Shown: piece by piece, positions 32,580 through 43,849 of the stretch
Numbering within the stretch: position 1 is the stretch's first letter
Layout of the letters: the number at the start of each line of letters is the position of its first letter
Assembly: GCF_905220415.1 (NCBI RefSeq)
Contig: NC_059566.1
Location: 4,956,001 to 5,020,000 of the forward strand
Origin: Colias croceus
Lineage: Eukaryota > Arthropoda > Insecta > Lepidoptera > Pieridae
Reading direction: 5' to 3'
DNA length: 64,000 nucleotides
Notes under the pieces: generated by a model
The model's database searches: none
Seen by the model: the letters and a program-made list of their open reading frames with translations, nothing else
Told to the model about the DNA's origin: nothing
Program-made: the position numbers and the translations under genes

Positions 32580-33890
32580 AACAGTGTAAATTTAATAATA
32601 AAAAATAAAAAAAATTAAGTACATTTTTCACGCACGACCACTTATTAAAATTTTTGTTATTTGAATATCTTTGAAAATAATCTTAGATAAAAGTTTGCAT
32701 TCCACTTGCACATAGGAAATATTGTTTGCCAGTTTATCAATATTTTTTAAGAGACATTCCAAAGATTCAAAATCATATTGGTCATTGGCTTAGAGCCAAT
32801 TTCTTAGGGTAATGGCTATACATTTCAGACATGCTGTTTTAAGTTTCAATACATTGGTAGTTTAGAATTTATCATATTTTTTATGAATGTGATTTTTTTA
32901 AGTTTTTTATTTTACGTCAGTTAAAAACGTATGTACTTAAAATATCGTTTTGTGTCAAAGTCAATTTAAAACCCTTCACTAAACACCTTGTGAATAAATA
33001 GAAACATAACTAAATAATACTTTTATAATTTCACAGTCAGTCCTGTAATATGGTTTAATTTTAAAACTAATTGTACAGATAACATACCTTACGAAAATTT
33101 AAACGGTTATCTCTTATCAAAAGACTAATATATGCTTCATGAATTAAAAATAGTTTTGTTTTTACGTAATATAAACATAACCTTAAAAAACATACATAAT
33201 ATACTTCGTTTCAATAATCATTTAATTGATAAATCTCGAAAATTAACAGATAAATTCTTAATGGAATCAAATCTATTAAAATTCAATCGACGTATTGTTA
33301 TTATTTTAGTATGATGATGAGTTCAAAGTACAAACTCCAACCTTGACACTATTGCTTGATAAATAAAAAAACACATTAACATTATGTTATAAATATTTAT
33401 ATTTATCCAATAATTAATATATAAAATTAATTTATTTACTTACGGAATTAATGTCTGTTATTTTAAGAATACACTGTCCCACACTTTATATCACCTTATT
33501 ATGATAATATATTATTTGTATAAAAATCTGTGTTTTAAAATTTCAGTGTATCGTTTTTCAAGAGTAGTTTTTCACGCAAACTATTGTACCTAGGTACTTT
33601 ACTATCCTTGAGATATTTTCGAAACTGGAGGAATTCGAATCAGCTCGTCAAAACTTTGTTTGACAATTGATATTTTGTTATCAATCAAAATATGTCAATT
33701 GTCAATGTCGTGGAGCATGAAAATCGGATACACGTATGTATTAGAGCGTTGACCTCTGGTTTCTACTGATATTTACTGATAGCTCATCAGTAAATATTTT
33801 TTAACATTCAACTTGAAAACGTAACTAGTGTGCTTCTCATGTTAGATTATAATATAATATTAATTTATCTAGACGCAGTATATGTATATC
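32580..33890. other. Intergenic, no gene seen
   Basis: AT-rich sequence without repeats I recognise and without coding signal. It follows the 3' side of TXNDC9 at a distance. Confidence 0.5.
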
Positions 33891-33894
33891 TTTA

Positions 33895-34020
33895 CTAGCT
33901 TTCCGCTCGAGGAGTCAAAGTACAATCCGCATAGGTCCTGTGCCGTGAGATTTTCAGAATAGAACCAACCCTATGTGCTTTTACCGTAGCTTGCCGTAGA
34001 CTATTATGGGATAATAGAAA
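33895..34020 (-). mobile_element. Helitron-like 3'-end fragment, degenerate
   Basis: CTAGCTTTCCGCTCGAGGAG then gcataggtcctgtgccgtga, a diverged inverse copy of the ATAAATGCG family. Confidence 0.5.
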
Positions 34021-34423
34021 ATCTAAGCTAATAAATAAGCTCTCGCTCTTTACAAAAGCTCAGTTTATAACTTTTGCTTTTGGCATAGGATGATCGGAGT
34101 ATAATATTATGTTCATGAATGTCTTTTTCATATGTAATAACACAATAATAATATAGTTTCTTTGTGTACACTTAAAATTTTAAAAAAGAAAGGGGCTTAA
34201 TGTAAATAATAAAAGTCGTAAAGGTACTTAAAATTTTAATGTTAATTTATTAAAATATAATTTCATTCACACAAGCACCAACAAACATACAAATACTCAC
34301 TTATACAACAAATTTGTGAATACAAAACATATAAAAAGCTTATTTAAATCTAAGTGGTCTATTTATGAGGAATTAATTGCGTGATCACATTAGGGCTAAG
34401 GGCGAGTTGAATTTACATCTGTT

Positions 34424-34589
34424 ATATAAAAATGTACCTTCAAATGTGTTGGTAAGCTAAAAACTCGAGAACGGCTGATTGCTGAACCGATTTCGTTATT
34501 TTTAATAATATTCTTAGAAGTACGAGGACGGTTCTTATGGTGAGAAAACGTAAACATGTACCACGGGCGAAGCCGGGGCGGACCGCTAG
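34424..34589 (+). mobile_element. Helitron-like element (GGCGGACCGCTAG family)
   Basis: tataaaaatgtaccttcaaa, actcgagaacggctgattgc, ending GGGCGAAGCCGGGGCGGACC-GCTAG then T. Confidence 0.65.
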
Positions 34590-34841
34590 TCAACAATAAA
34601 ACCAACTATGTAGTGTAATTATTGACAGTTAATGATCAAAATTGTTATGATGAGAATTAAAATACACTGAAATTGTTCACAATGTTCTTCACAGAATATT
34701 TACGAGTCTTAAATTCAATAAAAAAAAAAAAAAATGTTTTCTAAATGCAATCAAATTAATCAAAATACAGTCTTTATTAAATTATTAGTGCATCTAGCAT
34801 TGAACTGATATTATTATATTAAATTATATAACAGACAATAA

Positions 34842-37800
34842 TCAATCGCTAAGTCCATCGCTAGAATCGGAATCGTTCCTGCTTCTGATGGTCCTCTTGC
34901 TTTGCACGTGAAGGGACTTCTTCTTACCTTCCGTCGGAGGAACTAAGAGGTCCCCCGAGTATTCTATCACTTGTGATCTGAAATATATTCATAGATGTAT
35001 GAACAATAGCTCAATTTGCAACATCCCAGTGTTGGCATGCAGTTAATATTATAAATGTGAATGTCGGATGTTTGTTACGATTTTACGCAAAAACTACTAA
35101 ACCGATCAAGATGAAATTTAGATAGATAGAAATTTAAAATAGATAGGTTGAGACCTGAGAGAGGACATAGGTTAGTTTTTATAACAAAAACCTACGGAAA
35201 CGAAAAACTATGCGGGGTTTTTCTTTGAAAACGCGGATGAAGCCGCGGCAGGAAAGCTAGTACAACAATAAAAAGAGGAATTTAAAGTTAAAAAAATCAC
35301 TTGTTTTCGTGAGTAGAGCACTACCTCACACGCTTCGCTTATGTGGATTGTGGCGTTTAATAAATAATCTATACACAATATAAAAATGAATCGTCAAATA
35401 TGTTGGTAAGCGCAAAACTCGAGAACGGCTGACCTGATTTCGTATTTCATAATTATTATTTTTTTTTACCACTGCAACCGGCAAAGGACCGGGCGGTGCA
35501 ATTGATGTAAGGTTAAATTAATTATCATTTTTTATAATATTCTTTGAAGTACGAGGATGTTTTTTATGGAAAGAAAACGTAAACATGTACCATGGACAAA
35601 GCCGGGGGGACCACTAGTAGTGTATATAGAGAGATAAACACACAACCCACCTGGCGATCCTCCACTCCAGCACCTCTGTGGAGAAATCATCTCTATTGCC
35701 GAGATCAGTGAAGCCGACCACAAAGTCCTTCGTCTTGTTGTCCTTCACCAGCGCTATGGTGGGGATCACGCGGATTTTCAGACGACCTGCAACGTTTAAT
35801 TAATTTATTTGTTTGTATTATTTTCATGTAAATGAAAATGAAATAAATTGTACTGATTTTTACTATTGCCTCAACATGTAGTGAGCATTTTCATCAGAGG
35901 ACATAACAAATTTCGCGATATGAAAATACGTAAGTAATAAAACATATATAAATAATTTGATTGACTACTCCCTACAATAATTATTACAAAAAATTACAAA
36001 AAAAATGTGAGCAGAAGGTAATTTTTTTTAATAAAAAAATCATTAAGATAACAGGCAACCATTCAAAATGAGCAATACATTTTTTTCTAGATGAAACTCT
36101 AACTAAAGTATATATAGCATTAAATATTCAACCAGTAAAATAAAAATAAATGCTTCGATAACGAAATCTGATAACAAAAACACATAACAAAAATATGAAA
36201 AAAAAAATACCTCCAATTAATTCTTAAAACAATTTTTTCATACCTGTCAAGAACGGCGCGCGTTCCGCGTCCATCTTGACAAAGCGACACTCGACGTGTT
36301 TCTTGGCCAACACCTTGAGGTGCATGTCCACAATGCGACACCGCTCCGAGTCGTTGCGGTAGAAGTGACACACTACGTTCTCGCTCTTGTTGCACACTGT
36401 GAAGAATTCCTTCTCGCCGTCTATCTCTGTGTACTCGCCGTGGCCCTGCAAATTGCAATAGTATAGTAATTAATAGTGATTATGGCAAATTGTGTTATTT
36501 TATGCACTTATAGAAATTACACGCGAGGCTGAGTTTGATATTATTTTGAATGTAATAAAAATGTACTTCTATTCTACACAACTGCCTTATTGATGTTGTC
36601 AGTTGATAACAAATCACAGCCAAGTGAGGGTAGTTGGGTCAAACATTGTATAAACAACGTCCTATGCACGAATGAAAGGAAAGCGTAATTTTATAGTATT
36701 CGACAGCTAAGCATGTTCAGATGGGAAATTGTCACAACTATATTGACAACTAGCTTCCGCCCGCGACTCTGTCCACGCGGAAATATTAAGAAAAATAAAG
36801 ATTTATTTTTAAGCTATCGCGGGCCTTGAGCGCGGGGACCGAATCGAGAAATTCCGTAACGAAAAAACCTCACGCTCCCCACTCCGACGGGCGGAGGTGT
36901 GGCTTGAAGGCATAGCATGCAATAGCGCAACCGCCCCAGTCCCCGAGTGCAACACGTCGTATTTTTTTCTACGTATTTTTCCGATATAAAAAGTATCCTA
37001 TTTTATGCCCAGGATAATAAGTTATAATTATACCAAGTTTCATCGAAATCGAACCGTTAGTTTTCACGTGATGCCTTCACATACAGACAGGCAGACAGAC
37101 AGACAACATTTTTTTAAATCACATATTTGGGTTTGGTATTGATCCAGTAACATCCCCTACGCTATTTATTTTTTCAATATTTTCAATGTACAGAATTGAC
37201 CCTCCTACAGATTTATTATATGTATATAGAAGATATAGATAATTACTATTCATCCACAAAAATATTAAATCAAAAACTGTATTCTTTGTTATATTTGTAT
37301 GAGAATGATTTATGTAATGTCCAATTAAAGTACTATTTATGTTTAAGCTTGTTTTATTTACTAAGGAGCCATGTCAAAATAATGCAGTTTTATTACTGAA
37401 ACTGATCAATGAGCACAATTTTTGAAGTGAAACTTCTTTAGGCTAATTGAGAATAAACTTTCAAGGTTGGGTAAGGGCAACTTGTTACGTCATGGAGTAA
37501 GGCGACGATATTGGTGTCTTTGAATATTGCCAAAGAAGTTTCACTTCTGACACGTGTGCTCGTCATACACGCTCTTTTTTATTAATGCTTATTTTTATTA
37601 TATTATACTTAAAATATGAAATTAACCTCAAAATCTGTCAAATAAGATCCTTTATATATATTGTCTTCTTTTACTAGAACATGGGAACTTCCTCTAACCA
37701 TTTCTTTGAGTTCGTAGTCTTGTTTAATGGGACAATCGCGAGGGATTCGATCTTTCTTCAGTGTGCTGGTGCATCCAATACCTCTGCTTAAAGCTCATAT

Positions 37801-39028
37801 GCTAACCTTTGGGACGTAATAAATTGGTCAAATTAGAGAACATGGCCTGGGACCAGATTATCCAGCTTTTTCGGCCAGGCCAAATTCAGTTCCTGCGTAA
37901 TCCGGATATGTAGTTTCGCCTTGATAAACATGTAAATCGCATACTAGTCCATTGGGATTGGCAAATACAAAGGCTTTGAGTCCAGTGGGATGGGGTTTGC
38001 CCGGACATTATTGCTTCCTTGGAAAAATCCCTGTAATTAAAATTTATGACATAGTAAAGGTTCATCCCAATGTCTATTATAATGGACAACTAACTTTGAC
38101 TGTTAGTAAATCTTTGTTTTTAATAAGGACGCCTAAAATAATGTCATTAAATAAACGAATATACGAATCATAATAAATATAAACAAGGTTTAAGTTGAAA
38201 AACACAAAGATTATTCATTAAAAAACGGATTAATACTCACCATTCCTTCGCCGGGCGCTCATGATGACACTTGGCGGAGATTTGATGTGACACAATTGGT
38301 TAGATTGGCAATATGGCTTCTGTTTCCTATTCGAATATAACTGACCAATAGAAAAAAAGCAAAGACAAAAAGAAATGTCTCGAATTTTTTAATTTAAGCG
38401 CAAAATTCAAAAGTGTCCCTTATGATTGACACTGGGTGGAAAATTATGTTTCCTTATTAAAAAGCTTGGGCCGCAAGGCTTTCTGTGAATTGTCCTTTAT
38501 AGATGACAATGGATCAGAGGAGGTTATGGATAGTGCAATTTTATAAGCATTATATTTACAAACAAAATCTAGGAATACTTACATTAGAGAGCCACTCCTG
38601 CTTCTGCTTGGCTCTCAGTTTCATTTCATTGATGCGCTGCTGCCTGATCGCCTCCAGGTCACTGCTGTCAAGAGTGTCCAACCTGAAATATGGAACAATA
38701 TAATTATTGCAGTTCTTATAATTAACTAGCTTTCCTCCGCAGCTTTGTTTAAAACCTAGTATATTATGTACTAAAATCTTCCTTTTGAATCAGACTATCT
38801 ATTAAAAAAAACTAATCTAAATCTGTTGCGTAGTATATAGATTCTTAGCATACATAGGGAAATAGGGACAGAGAAAGCGACTTTGTTGTGTACAATATTT
38901 ACTGAGGCATATTTACAGTGAATTTTAGAATAAATAGGTAGAACACAAATTAATAAAACTCACTTTTCCAGCTCAGAATCCAGCTGCTTCTCCACATTTT
39001 GTGCAATCTGTTGAATTACTTGCTCCAT
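34842..39028 (-). CDS. TXNDC9: Thioredoxin domain-containing protein 9
   Basis: Cytosolic phosducin-like protein; in yeast and mammals it binds the CCT chaperonin and influences tubulin/actin folding (family knowledge). Minus-strand exons: 38964-39028, 38583-38682, 36244-36445, 35651-35786, 34842-34977. All are GT/AG with matching phase; 639 nt, 212 aa (human 226). An N-terminal helix (MEQVIQQIAQNVEKQLDSEL) and KQKQEWLSNGHGEY lead into the thioredoxin fold: ESENVVCHFYRNDSERCRIV-type strand, RFVKMDAERAPFLTG, LKIRVIPTIALVKDNKTKDF, VVGFTDLGNRDDFSTEVLEW. As in the family, the redox CxxC is absent. The tail ends SRNDSDSSDGLSD, an acidic-serine motif. Intron 2 (2.1 kb) is full of transposons. Confidence 0.93.
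35043..35260 (+). mobile_element. Non-autonomous Helitron-like element
   Basis: taatattataaatgtgaatg ... ATGCGGGGTTTTTCTTTGAA ... GCGGATGAAGCCGCGG ... GGAAAGCTAG then T. In TXNDC9 intron 4. Confidence 0.65.
35371..35617 (+). mobile_element. Helitron-like element with an internal insertion
   Basis: Family of 32025 and 34424; ends AAGCCGGGGGGACCACTAG. About 60 bp at 35459-35520 (accactgcaaccggcaaagg) are absent from relatives and interrupt the homology. Confidence 0.6.
36752..37230 (-). mobile_element. Helitron-like element with CAGA tract, interrupted by a 150-bp insertion
   Basis: Begins CTAGCTTCCGCCCGCGACTC; cagacaggcagacagacaga near 37083. Homology to 4755-5105 is broken by 36811-36960. 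Located in TXNDC9 intron 2. Confidence 0.7.
36811..36960. mobile_element. 150-bp GC-rich insertion nested in the Helitron
   Basis: aagctatcgcgggccttgag ... aacacgtcgt, flanked by ATTTTT on both sides (36805-36810 and 36961-36966), a plausible 6-bp duplication inside a T-run. Much more GC-rich than its surroundings, no poly(A) tail, no clear inverted repeats. Family unknown. Confidence 0.55.
37424..37582 (+). mobile_element. GAAGTGAAACTTC short interspersed element, copy e
   Basis: ttgaagtgaaacttctttag ... ccaaagaagtttcacttctg ... acacgtgtgctcgtcataca followed by a T-run. One of the best copies. Confidence 0.65.
37610..38010 (-). pseudogene. piggyBac-type transposase remnant
   Basis: Reading the minus strand from about 38005: GKPHPTGLKAFVFANPNGLV, CDLHVYQGETTYPD, then stops and frame breaks, then PRDCPIKQDYELKEMVRGSS near 37740. 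The order (KP.P.GLK.FVLA..GLV.DFE.YQG, then K.RIP..CPL..D.ELK..GRGS) is that of PGBD-like transposases from family knowledge. Several stops and missing ends show it is dead. It lies in TXNDC9 intron 2 on the gene's own strand. Confidence 0.65.
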
Positions 39029-39303
39029 TTTTTAGCTGTAGAAATAAAACAATGGATATAGTTCATTCCGAGAAGATTAAATTATTAAATGATTTTCATT
39101 GTTTTATTTAACAAATTTTTGACTATAATGGAACTTCTAACTACAAGAAGCCTACAAGTGATTGTGTTGCTTAGCAACTACATAGAGATATCTGAATATG
39201 CAAATATATGGTCTTTGTTTGGTAAACCTTCCTAAATGTTGCAGTAAGATTACTCATCCCGTTTTATAGTTAAATTAAGAAAGATAAATATAGTACATAT
39301 TAC

Positions 39304-39829
39304 TAGTGATGCAACGAATACGAATACGAATATTCGTATTCGCCGAATAGTAGACATTTACCGAATATTCGTATTCGGCGAATATACGATTATTTAAAAA
39401 CGAATATTTTTGTACGCAACTCTATTTACTACAGATTTAAAAATCGCTCGTAAAAATATGACGTGTGCAGAGACTGCTGATCCAATGGAGTTTTGGCAAG
39501 AAGATGTCCATTTTCCAAGTCAGAAAAAACTCGCAAAAAAATTTTTTTCACTGAAGCCAGTAGCCAGTACAGTCGCTTCGAAAAGACTTTTTTCAACGGC
39601 TGGAAACATTCAGACTGAAAAAAAATCGCCTAAAACCAGAAAATCTACGAATTTTATGTTTTTAAATAAAAATTTGCCTATTGTAAATTTTAATTATTAG
39701 AAGAGTAAATAAATAAGTCTTTTAATACCAAGGCGAGATATTCGTATTCGTATTCGTATTCGCCGAATAGTAGGTTTGATATTCGTATTCATATTCGTAT
39801 TCGTAAAAGTAGTATTCGTTGCATCACTA
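39304..39829 (+). mobile_element. Deleted hAT transposon with terminal inverted repeats
   Basis: The ends TAGTGATGCAACGAATAC and GTATTCGTTGCATCACTA are perfect 18-bp inverses, with subterminal GAATACGAAT/ATTCGTATTC iterations. Flanks CATATTAC and CATACCTA are an imperfect match, so the 8-bp duplication is doubtful. Size 526 bp, holding only the last transposase segment. Lies between TXNDC9 and RFWD3. Confidence 0.75.
39449..39700 (+). pseudogene. hAT transposase C-terminal dimerisation domain fragment
   Basis: Open frame with DPMEFWQEDVHFPSQKKLAK, PVASTVASKRLFSTAGNIQT and FLNKNLP, the conserved C-terminal hAT dimerisation motif (W...FP.L..LA...L...A...ASER.FS.AG). The stop at 39698 is natural. 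The DDE domain and BED finger are deleted. Confidence 0.75.
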
Positions 39830-40504
39830 CATACCTACATATTATAATGATTATGTGTATTTTGTAAATATTATGCGTAGATTATGTCAAATAATCAAAA
39901 CTATAGAAGGAAGCCAGATGGTTACACTGTATTCGAAATATTTGAATACTTTACCGATTGTAGGCTTATTTATATGCTTCTTAGTATTTTCTTTCTTAAA
40001 ATTAATAGGTAATGGTAGTCGGCGATGACCTCATAAAAGCTATCACCGCACATGTTAAGAAAATACACAATTACTCAAAAACTTACAAGTTCAGGTGCTT
40101 CAAAAACACAGCAAATCCACTTTTTATTATGAACTTTTAGAATATTATCCAATTTATGTGATCCACGTCTAATTTTAGTCAATTATTTTATAAATAAAAC
40201 AACCGAACGCTGCATTTGTGTTCTGCATAAACTTCAAGTTCAAAATCACAGAGCAAGTAAAATGTCATCAATGTTTGACTTTGGTTTGACTTGAGTCTTG
40301 ACAGTTGACACACTAGATTGAAAGGCTTTTTTGACGTACCTATTATTTTTCTAAACACAAGGTAATCTGCCCTCCATTTAATATAAAAAGATTGGGTTAA
40401 TGCTTTAAGATAGGAATCAGCTAGTCAGGGATTCTGACTTAATTATTTACAAAAGCAAAATTGTCCCCAAGTTTTGCAGTTTGGCAACGTCGCGTCGTAC
40501 CATA

Positions 40505-40576
40505 TTACTTGCTCTGTGGTCGGTCTTGAATTTTCCACATAAAAGTTGCAACTTGCATTGTCCACAGAGCAAGTAA
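40505..40576. repeat. 15-bp inverted repeat (hairpin)
   Basis: TTACTTGCTCTGTGG at 40505-40519 and its exact inverse at 40562-40576. It lies just beyond the likely RFWD3 3' end (tttatt, inverse of AATAAA, near 40665). Confidence 0.5.
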
Positions 40577-40664
40577 TCTAGGCCTAGCAGAGAGCTCATA
40601 AGGCTCCTATTCTTAACATACAGTTTCTCATACAGAAATATAAACAAACACTTTAATTCAATTC

Positions 40665-41922
40665 GTTTATTAAAGGCAAAACAATTAATTACAAATTACA
40701 ACCATTTACAAAGGTAATATTACAATAATGAGGTATTTACTGCCCTACCTGAGAGCAACATAATTCGAACTACATTTTAAGATATAGTCGCCATACCGAT
40801 AGCGAAATAAAAATCCAATACATTATAATATATTATCACTAGCTCATCGTTCAGTAAGGTATTGTCGCAGCCATTTAGTGATATTATCATTTATCAGCTA
40901 TTTTATTAACAGCCTAGGCACTTTATTAAACGGCGCCGTTTATTTAACTTAAACGAAGCATTGTTGTTATCATTTAAGCACTTAATAAATAGCGACTCGC
41001 CCTTTAATCAAAAGCCTAGGCTATTAATGAAATGGCCAATTCAACCAGTAATCAGCGACATATCGATCACTTTAATACTTTAAATTATTTAAGTCTTTTT
41101 ATTAAATATACACACGTTTATAACTATTTTGAGGCTTCCCAAAATTTCTTTTAATTACACAATCACTTTAGAAGACTTTCAATTCTATAATAAATTTCCT
41201 ACAAAACCTATATTTTACGCATATTACTTTGGATAGCAGATTCAAAAGACTAATAAAATTATTCATACTTGTTATGGGTTATATTATTCGATAGAAACTC
41301 TATTGTCTCTATAGATGTTAATACGCTGATACATTTTCAACTTGATTTTCAACGAGCAAATGGATTTATTAAATTGGGATATTATTTTCTTACACTGCAG
41401 CCTTATTGTTTTCAGTAATTAAAATTTTAAGTGAAGTGCTGTTTCGTTAATTTTAAATGATTTTTCAATTACGCTTTAATTTTAGATTTGTAGATGGCAC
41501 AAGTTCTTCAGATATGGAGCAAAGCATGTCTGATTTACAGGCGGAATAGCTAAGACTAGAGGCTAACATTGCATTATTTTTTTATAATTAAGCTATGAAG
41601 TATAGAGCAATAGTTAAATAAAAGTTCTTTTGCTTGATTTAACGCTAGTTATCTGATATCACTGCATTCAAACTGTAGAAACTTAAAAACATTTCGCAAT
41701 TTCATGAAAAACTGATAAATAAAGCCTGTTTTTAACCAATTAGTTTAATTTTCTGTTACTCAAATTTTCACTGCTGCTTCCAATTTCACAATTAAACTAT
41801 ATCGAAACTATATTACTACCAGATACGGGACATAATCCTCGTACAAGTCAATACCACGAAATAAGTCCTTTAGTTCAAGAAATGCAAATCAGTCTTCACA
41901 ATCACAGAAAGTAGTCCCTATG
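40665..41922 (-). other. Probable RFWD3 3' UTR
   Basis: 1.26 kb between the RFWD3 stop and the inverse poly(A) signal tttatt near 40665, free of recognisable transposons. The length and boundary are inference. It contains several ATTTA-type AU-rich stretches. Confidence 0.35.
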
Positions 41923-43839
41923 TCAGGAATTCGTTGGCACCGCTTTGTAAAGCCTTAACCTCGAAGCAGATAGAGCCGCTAATATCGTATCACCATTCAA
42001 CTGCGCCGCACAAACGTCCAACGCTGGTTCTGCCGCGGGCAGCGACATTGTCCTCGCACCGTCCAAACCGTGCAAATATAGAGTCGATTCGCTTTCAGAA
42101 TGTGCGGCTACCCACGAGGCACCAGGAGCCTTCACCCATGTAGACCTCGACATGGATAATGAACGAGCCGAACCACTGAACGTCTGCTCTATGTCAAATA
42201 GCACTTCTCCACTTGGCACACTCGTTTTTAACTTGCATAGACTCAATCTGGATCTCTCCGCGCCACTTGACCGGCAAGAAACTAGCGCTCTGTGAGATTC
42301 GTTGTCATAACATAGAGACATGAAAGGTCCTTCCACGGGTAAGGTCCGCGGCTCCCACTGCCTCATGTTAGCGATGTTAGCGACCCACAAACGGCAAGAA
42401 TTCAACTGGCAAGACAGTAAACCGTACTCCGTTGAACATAGAGACACGACCGGCGATAAGTCTCCCGGAGCTGTCAGTCTTTGTATGTACGAGCTTGAGT
42501 TTCTCACATCGTACTGGTGTATCACTCCACCAACTCCGCCCACGTAAAACTCGTTACTTCTTAAATAATCCCACGAGCACGACCATAGAGGCACTCCGCA
42601 AGTTATCGTCGAACTAGCAATTCCCCTTTCCACTATTCTAACTGAACTATCCAAACCGACACTTAGAAGCAAATCGCGCGGCTGCGAATACGTAATGTCT
42701 CTAATAGGTTTTGGATGTAAATGCACAAACTGACCTAGTTTATAATCTACACAACTGACTTTCCTTATTCCGTAACCTGGGAATAAGTTGTTCGTACTCT
42801 TTTGCGACACGTATAGTTCATAAGTCCGACAGTTGTAAGTTAGCACGCGGCAGCCACCGTCTTTGCACATTTCTAGATTTTTCTCTAACGCGAATCGCCA
42901 CGAGCGTCTCGGAGGCTGGTCTTTCGTGACCTGGTTCTTCATCAAAGTCTCCCGCAACACTTCAAGCTGCAGAACGCAAGTGCGATGCGCTATCCTGGAC
43001 TTGTGCAATTCCAGTTCCACACGACTCTTTTCTGCTTGTAAATTATCAATCTGTTTTTGCAGGGTCGTTATCTGCGACGTGTCGGCCGCTACTAGACGCC
43101 TCGCGTAAATAAACCGCACGTCTTTTAACGTCGCTTTACTCTTGCAAGTCGGGCAGGATCGATCTTTAGCCGGCTGCGCTTTGAGCCATCGCTCCACGCA
43201 CTGAGAACCGAATAAATGTCCACACTTCAACGCAACCAGTCTATGTTCACCGGAATTGCCCCACGAATCTAAGCATATAGGGCATGTTTCACCATCGACA
43301 TCGTCATTTCTTTTGGGCGAACTTAATTTTCTAACTTTTGCAGGCGGTTCATCTATACTATCGTCTTTATGTGGTTCGGGAAGTGATTGCAAGCTGGATT
43401 CTTCAGTAACAGAAGCAGCACTTATTGGATTACTATCTTCAGAGTGTACGGAACTTCTTGCTTGCAAAGAATTTGAGTTATCGTTATAAATGCCCAAGTT
43501 CGGCCGCCAGGGCTCCACCAAGCCAGCAGGCAGCAATAAGGGGACACTGTCCTCGACATCCGACTGTAGAGAATTCTGCAAACTGATGGGATTGTCATCG
43601 TAAATGATACCCACATATGGTGTCCACGGCTCTACCTGGTGTCTAGTTTCATATGTGATTGTGGATGCTGAGTCATTGGAATTTTCATTGATTTGATGTT
43701 GCTGTGATGATTCTCCTCGGTTTTCTTCTGCATTATCATTATTAGCATTATGTGGTGGCGATTCTGGTTCCAGAATATTGGGGCTCCCAGGAGACTCGGG
43801 TATCAATATACTAGGACTGCTTCTAGAGCTATCGCCCAT
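41923..43839 (-). CDS. RFWD3: E3 ubiquitin-protein ligase RFWD3
   Basis: Nuclear RING/WD40 ubiquitin ligase; in vertebrates it ubiquitinates RPA and RAD51 at stalled forks and interstrand crosslinks (family knowledge). 638 aa in one coding exon. RING at 186-232: CPICLDSWGNSGEHRLVALK, CGHLF, CVERWL, CPTC. A coiled coil follows at about 255-300 (QKQIDNLQAEKSRVELELHK) and then a WD40-type domain from about 350 to the C-terminus (YSQPRDLLLSVGLDSSVRIV). The N-terminal 180 residues are acidic, Ser/Gln-rich and hold a duplicated EPW.P..GI motif (70-78 and 109-117). Human RFWD3 is about 770 aa. On the minus strand an acceptor (ttttccag, about 43850) lies just upstream of the ATG and a donor GTAAG near 44505, indicating a 5'-UTR intron. 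Confidence 0.95.
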   Translation of the reverse strand: MGDSSRSSPSILIPESPGSPNILEPESPPHNANNDNAEENRGESSQQHQINENSNDSASTITYETRHQVEPWTPYVGIIYDDNPISLQNSLQSDVEDSVPLLLPAGLVEPWRPNLGIYNDNSNSLQARSSVHSEDSNPISAASVTEESSLQSLPEPHKDDSIDEPPAKVRKLSSPKRNDDVDGETCPICLDSWGNSGEHRLVALKCGHLFGSQCVERWLKAQPAKDRSCPTCKSKATLKDVRFIYARRLVAADTSQITTLQKQIDNLQAEKSRVELELHKSRIAHRTCVLQLEVLRETLMKNQVTKDQPPRRSWRFALEKNLEMCKDGGCRVLTYNCRTYELYVSQKSTNNLFPGYGIRKVSCVDYKLGQFVHLHPKPIRDITYSQPRDLLLSVGLDSSVRIVERGIASSTITCGVPLWSCSWDYLRSNEFYVGGVGGVIHQYDVRNSSSYIQRLTAPGDLSPVVSLCSTEYGLLSCQLNSCRLWVANIANMRQWEPRTLPVEGPFMSLCYDNESHRALVSCRSSGAERSRLSLCKLKTSVPSGEVLFDIEQTFSGSARSLSMSRSTWVKAPGASWVAAHSESESTLYLHGLDGARTMSLPAAEPALDVCAAQLNGDTILAALSASRLRLYKAVPTNS

Positions 43840-43849
43840 CGTTAATGTC

